A stretch of 64,000 nucleotides of DNA from an uncultured Eremococcus sp. (lineage in GTDB: Bacteria; Bacillota; Bacilli; Lactobacillales; Aerococcaceae): positions 1 to 64,000 of the forward strand of contig CALUDO010000001.1 in assembly GCA_943914835.1 (NCBI GenBank), in the 5' to 3' direction. The translations under genes were made by a program, and so were the position numbers. Below, piece by piece: positions 61,003 to 64,000 of the stretch. The notes under the pieces were generated by a model that worked only from the letters and a program-made list of their open reading frames with translations, was not told where the DNA came from and searched no databases. Position 1 is the first letter of the stretch. Every line of letters starts with the position of its first letter.

Positions 61003-61650
61003 CTAATTTTGGGGAGGGTAGTAAGCCTCTAATCGGTATATAGGGTGACCTTTCTTGGAGAATTTCTCTTCATACTCGGTCATTATATTGCCCTCATAAT
61101 CAGATTTGTGGAGATCCAACCAGACTTGATCGAATGCCATTCCGTACTGAGACATAGAAGCTAAAGAATATTCAAATAGTCCCTGGTTATCCGTTTTAAA
61201 GTGGATTCTTCCCTCAGCTTTTAAGGCTTCATGGTACTGTTTAAGGAAGGCTGGGGAGGTTAAGCGACGCTTGGTATGTTTTTTCTTTGGCCAAGGGTCA
61301 GAAAAGTTGAGGTAAATTTGGTCGATTTCACCTGGAGCAAAATATTCAGCCAGGTCTCCTCCATCACCGTGGAGGATTTGGAGATTATCCAGGTCTGCTT
61401 GGATTTGATGGTCAAGCAGGGTTACAATCACACTTGTTTGAATTTCTAGACCGATATAGTTGATATCAGGGTGGGCTTTGGCCATTTCAACAATGAAACG
61501 TCCTTTTCCAGAACCAACCTCTAAGTGGATAGGTTGAGACTTAGAGAATCTTTCTTGCCAACGACCCTTCAGTTGATTGGGTTGGTTAGGAACATATTGG
61601 GGATAAGCTTTTAGTTTATCCGCAGCCCAGGGTTTGTGTCTTAATCGCAT
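61003..61650 (-). CDS. trmB: tRNA (guanine-N7-)-methyltransferase TrmB
   Basis: The 215-residue methyltransferase shows the SAM motif HLEVGSGKGRF and the RNA/catalytic segment LNFSDPWPKKKHTKRRLT. It makes m7G46 in tRNA. It lies 10 bp downstream of the YtmP-like kinase gene, a pairing seen in many Bacilli. Confidence 0.96.
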   Translation of the reverse strand: MRLRHKPWAADKLKAYPQYVPNQPNQLKGRWQERFSKSQPIHLEVGSGKGRFIVEMAKAHPDINYIGLEIQTSVIVTLLDHQIQADLDNLQILHGDGGDLAEYFAPGEIDQIYLNFSDPWPKKKHTKRRLTSPAFLKQYHEALKAEGRIHFKTDNQGLFEYSLASMSQYGMAFDQVWLDLHKSDYEGNIMTEYEEKFSKKGHPIYRLEAYYPPQN

Positions 61651-61660
61651 GCCTAGCTCC

Positions 61661-62443
61661 TTAAATATCTTGACTAATTGATTTGAGTAACAGGATCATT
61701 TGATTTGCCTGATATAAGCGGTCCTCTTGGTAAAACTGCTTAATAAAATTCAGGCATTGGACTTGGCTATACCATTTCATCCGCTTATAGAATGAACCAG
61801 TCATATCTATTCCATATTGGGTCAGCCAATGTGTCCATAAATGGGGTGGAAAAGTAGAAACCAAGAGTTTAGAAATATCTGATATTGGGTCGGCAATACA
61901 GACGCTTTCCCAATCAACCATATAAAGATGGTCATCTTCAGCTAATATAAAATTATGGTGGTTAAGATCACCATGGCAGACTCTGTAATTTACTTGGTAG
62001 AAGTCATCATCCAGGCTATCTTCTAATTGGCGAACTGTTTGATTAATGAATTGGTTTGTTCGTAAACGTCGAGGTAGACCATCATAGAAATCATTAATAA
62101 AGTCAAGTGGTTTTTTCTCGCGTCCTCCGACACGCTTGAGAGTCATCAGTATGTGATCTGATTGATGAATTTGTTTAATCAGATTGATAACTCGAGCTTG
62201 ATTCATATCCGCTCCGGTTAATCCTTGTCCATCCGCCCATTCCTGGGCCGTCAGGGTATCTCCAGAATAGGTTCTTTGAGTCCACATAAGTTTGGGAGCA
62301 ATGCCTTCCGCCGAAAGGGCAGTGATAATAGGGGAAGTGTTCCGTTTAAAGAAGACTTTCTCATCCTTACGAATACCCATGAAGGCTTCACCGGTTTCTC
62401 CTGACAAGGGATGGAATTGCCAATCATCTTCTTGGTTAAACAT
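61661..62443 (-). CDS. Phosphotransferase-family protein (YtmP-like, APH/choline kinase fold)
   Basis: The 260-residue protein has the kinase-like motif CHGDLNHHNFIL and the metal-binding VDWESVCIADPISDISKLL. It belongs to the aminoglycoside phosphotransferase/choline kinase superfamily; the small molecule is unknown. The link with trmB matches ytmP-trmB of B. subtilis. The minus strand has GGAGTG before ATG 62443. Confidence 0.85.
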   Translation of the reverse strand: MFNQEDDWQFHPLSGETGEAFMGIRKDEKVFFKRNTSPIITALSAEGIAPKLMWTQRTYSGDTLTAQEWADGQGLTGADMNQARVINLIKQIHQSDHILMTLKRVGGREKKPLDFINDFYDGLPRRLRTNQFINQTVRQLEDSLDDDFYQVNYRVCHGDLNHHNFILAEDDHLYMVDWESVCIADPISDISKLLVSTFPPHLWTHWLTQYGIDMTGSFYKRMKWYSQVQCLNFIKQFYQEDRLYQANQMILLLKSISQDI

Positions 62444-62522
62444 ATTATCACTCCTTTCTTATAATACTTGTTTTGTCACATAGAGATTATTTTACCATGC
62501 TTTCATTTTTGGTCAATCCTGA

Positions 62523-62864
62523 TTAGACTTTTTCTGAATTTAGGACAAAGGTGTTGAGAATATCTCCGGTATAGATATCCGCCGCAAATTGATAGTAGAC
62601 TCGTTGTTTATTTTCTAGTCGTGTAATCCCCCCTAGATAGACCAAGGGTTTAGACTGGTAGCGGTCATATTCAATCGGGTCATAGTCAATCCAAGATCCT
62701 TCGATACTTCCACCATGACTAAATTCAGCTTTGACTTTTTTTAAGACACTTGACGCCTTTAAAGGCTGGTTTTCTTTGACTAGAAGAGCAGTGGCCGAAC
62801 CAATAATTATACCTGAAGCCACTAGTAATCCATTAAGTAAGTTAGATTGTTTGTTTTTAGACAT
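62523..62864 (-). CDS. Membrane-anchored PepSY-like protein
   Basis: The 113-residue protein has one N-terminal membrane helix (about 11-28, GLLVASGIIIGSATALLV) and an extracytoplasmic domain whose end, VYYQFAADIYTGDIL, resembles a PepSY-like beta-sheet strand. Function unknown; PepSY-like domains are often proposed to inhibit proteases or sense the envelope. Faces trmB/YtmP in the same direction but 79 bp apart. Confidence 0.65.
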   Translation of the reverse strand: MSKNKQSNLLNGLLVASGIIIGSATALLVKENQPLKASSVLKKVKAEFSHGGSIEGSWIDYDPIEYDRYQSKPLVYLGGITRLENKQRVYYQFAADIYTGDILNTFVLNSEKV

Positions 62865-63118
62865 ACATATACTCCTGTTCTTTTGTCATTAAGTAGAAAA
62901 CATTGTATCACAATTATTCTATCATCTTAAATCAGAGACTTTAAGAATGATGAAACAGTACTTAAAAAAGGAGTCGAACAAATTATTTGAAAAGAGGGTC
63001 TGATGATTGATTTTGACTTTTCTTTGTGCCAGAATGATAATTACTATGGTTATGTTCAAAGAGGCAGGGGGATAGCCTGCTTTTCTTAGTAACAAGATAA
63101 ACGATAAAGGAGTCTATT

Positions 63119-63748
63119 ATGTGGTTAGCATTTTATAACAAACCAGCCCTAGGTGATGTACTCTTATTAACCTCTGGACCCATGGATAAAGACCAGGTGA
63201 CAGTTGAGTCTAAAGAGAATGTCACTTTAATTTGTGATAGGGAGACAAATCAAGTTGTTTCCATAAATATATTTCATGCATCTGACTTATTTGATATTCA
63301 AGGTCAAGGGCAAGTGATCTTGTCCCAAGCAGATGAAGCAAAGTTAAATCAATTACTCAATGATTTGGGCTGGCAGTTAAGTATGTCTTTAGACCGCGAC
63401 CCTAAATTTGTGGTGGGATATGTTGAGGAGTGCCAAGCTCATGAAGATAGTGACCATTTGAATATTACGCAAACACAAGTGGGCCAAGAAAGAAGTCAAA
63501 TTGTTTGCGGAGCATCTAATATTACAGCTGGTTTAAAGGTTATGGTAGCAAAGCCTGGAGCTGTCATGCCTTCAGGCGCTATTATTTGGCCAGGGGAACT
63601 AAGAGGTGTCAAAAGTGATGGTATGATTTGTTCGACCCGGGAATTGGGCTTGGAGTCAATTGAGGACTTGCCAGGTATTTGGGAATTGGACAATTCTTTT
63701 GAACCTGGTACACCCTTAGAAGACGTTGTTAGAGCGTATCAATCTTAA
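63119..63748 (+). CDS. ytpR: YtpR-family tRNA-binding-domain protein
   Basis: The 209-residue protein has an N-terminal DUF4479 domain and a C-terminal EMAP/OB tRNA-binding domain like that of PheT (VGYVEECQAHEDSDHLNITQ, CGASNITAGLKVMVA, GMICSTRELGL). The molecular role is not known. It precedes the sftA-like gene as ytpR does in B. subtilis. ATG 63119 follows AAAGGAG. Confidence 0.9.
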   Translation: MWLAFYNKPALGDVLLLTSGPMDKDQVTVESKENVTLICDRETNQVVSINIFHASDLFDIQGQGQVILSQADEAKLNQLLNDLGWQLSMSLDRDPKFVVGYVEECQAHEDSDHLNITQTQVGQERSQIVCGASNITAGLKVMVAKPGAVMPSGAIIWPGELRGVKSDGMICSTRELGLESIEDLPGIWELDNSFEPGTPLEDVVRAYQS

Positions 63749-63771
63749 ACAAAGATTTGGAGGATTAATTG

Positions 63772-64000
63772 ATGGCTTATGATGGACCCGTCTACAGAAA
63801 AAAGCATTCAAAGACTGGTGATTTTCTTAGTAAGAAGTCTAGTCCTCAAATCGGCAATTCTAAATCTAGTTTTCGTCCGGCTTATCAGATAGAAACAAGG
63901 AAAGAGTCTTTTAAACAAGGTGATTTAAGGCACCAAAGCAGCCCCTTGAAAGAAAAAGGCTTGAGACTAGCCCATGACCAGGATTCAAGAACCAGCTCTC
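63772..64000 (+). CDS. Probable FtsK/SpoIIIE-type DNA translocase (SftA-like), 3' truncated
   Basis: ATG 63772 after TTTGGAGG opens a frame that runs to the window end (76 codons). The visible part is basic and polar with no membrane helix (MAYDGPVYRKKHSKTGDF...). SftA, the soluble FtsK-like translocase, has such an N-terminus and follows ytpR in Bacilli. The motor domain is outside the window, so the identity rests on gene order. Confidence 0.55.
   Translation, partial: MAYDGPVYRKKHSKTGDFLSKKSSPQIGNSKSSFRPAYQIETRKESFKQGDLRHQSSPLKEKGLRLAHDQDSRTSS

Overview
This window is a dense, low-GC chromosomal segment of a monoderm Lactobacillales-type bacterium. It has T-box control, RnjA/RpoY, several Asp23/Gls24 proteins, Spx, MecA, PerR, a seven-gene comG operon and no sporulation genes. 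The combination best fits the Aerococcaceae/Carnobacteriaceae side of the order. That placement is an inference from gene content, because no rRNA gene is present.

Layout. 1-3254: an extracellular electron transfer module, made of a truncated Ser/Glu-rich FMN-binding surface protein, an ApbE-type flavin transferase, a UbiA-type naphthoquinone prenyltransferase and a NusG-II membrane-anchored protein. 3398-7492: L25/Ctc, queG, trmL and a T-box-controlled serS. 7638-10589: an OpuA glycine-betaine ABC transporter. 10763-16818: a YoaK-like membrane protein, then secG, esterase, rnr and smpB, then hemW. 16819-21011: an accessory or decaying stretch with a gene-free region ending in an orphan terminator, a YghU-type GST broken by one in-frame stop, an Asp23 envelope-stress operon, and a 43-codon remnant of an acyl-CoA dehydrogenase. 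21112-25854: an FtsX-type ABC exporter with a long coiled coil, divergent from a TetR regulator that shares an operator region with it. 25954-28655: a glyoxalase-II-like hydrolase, then rnjA-rpoY. 28828-33207: comGA-GG. 33298-44310: pepP, yqhY-nusB, folD-xseA-xseB-ispA-tlyA-recN, miaA, hflX, def. 44373-49044: tRNA-Arg(UCU), uvrC with a small OB-like partner, a Gfo/Idh oxidoreductase, and a glycosyltransferase behind four 11-bp-phased TTTACA-like repeats (a likely Pho box). 49143-55071: nth-pdxK, an L,D-transpeptidase, an ArAE-like membrane protein, perR, trpS. 55289-60759: a tiny basic ORF, spx, mecA, a FNT channel, coiA, pepF. 61003-64000: trmB, a YtmP-like kinase, a PepSY-like protein, ytpR, and the start of a probable sftA.

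Common themes. Competence and its proteolytic control are represented by comG, coiA, mecA and spx. Oxidative and envelope stress are represented by PerR, Spx and the Asp23 proteins. DNA repair is represented by recN, uvrC, nth and xseAB. The observations most worth a second look are the Pho-box-like array, an endonuclease III lacking two of its four cluster cysteines, a probable AUC start for comGA, the divergent tetR/ABC operator, the stem-loop over the spx Shine-Dalgarno, and the two gene remnants. I did not see CRISPR arrays, insertion sequences, prophage genes or an origin. All start choices, promoters and operators are read by eye.
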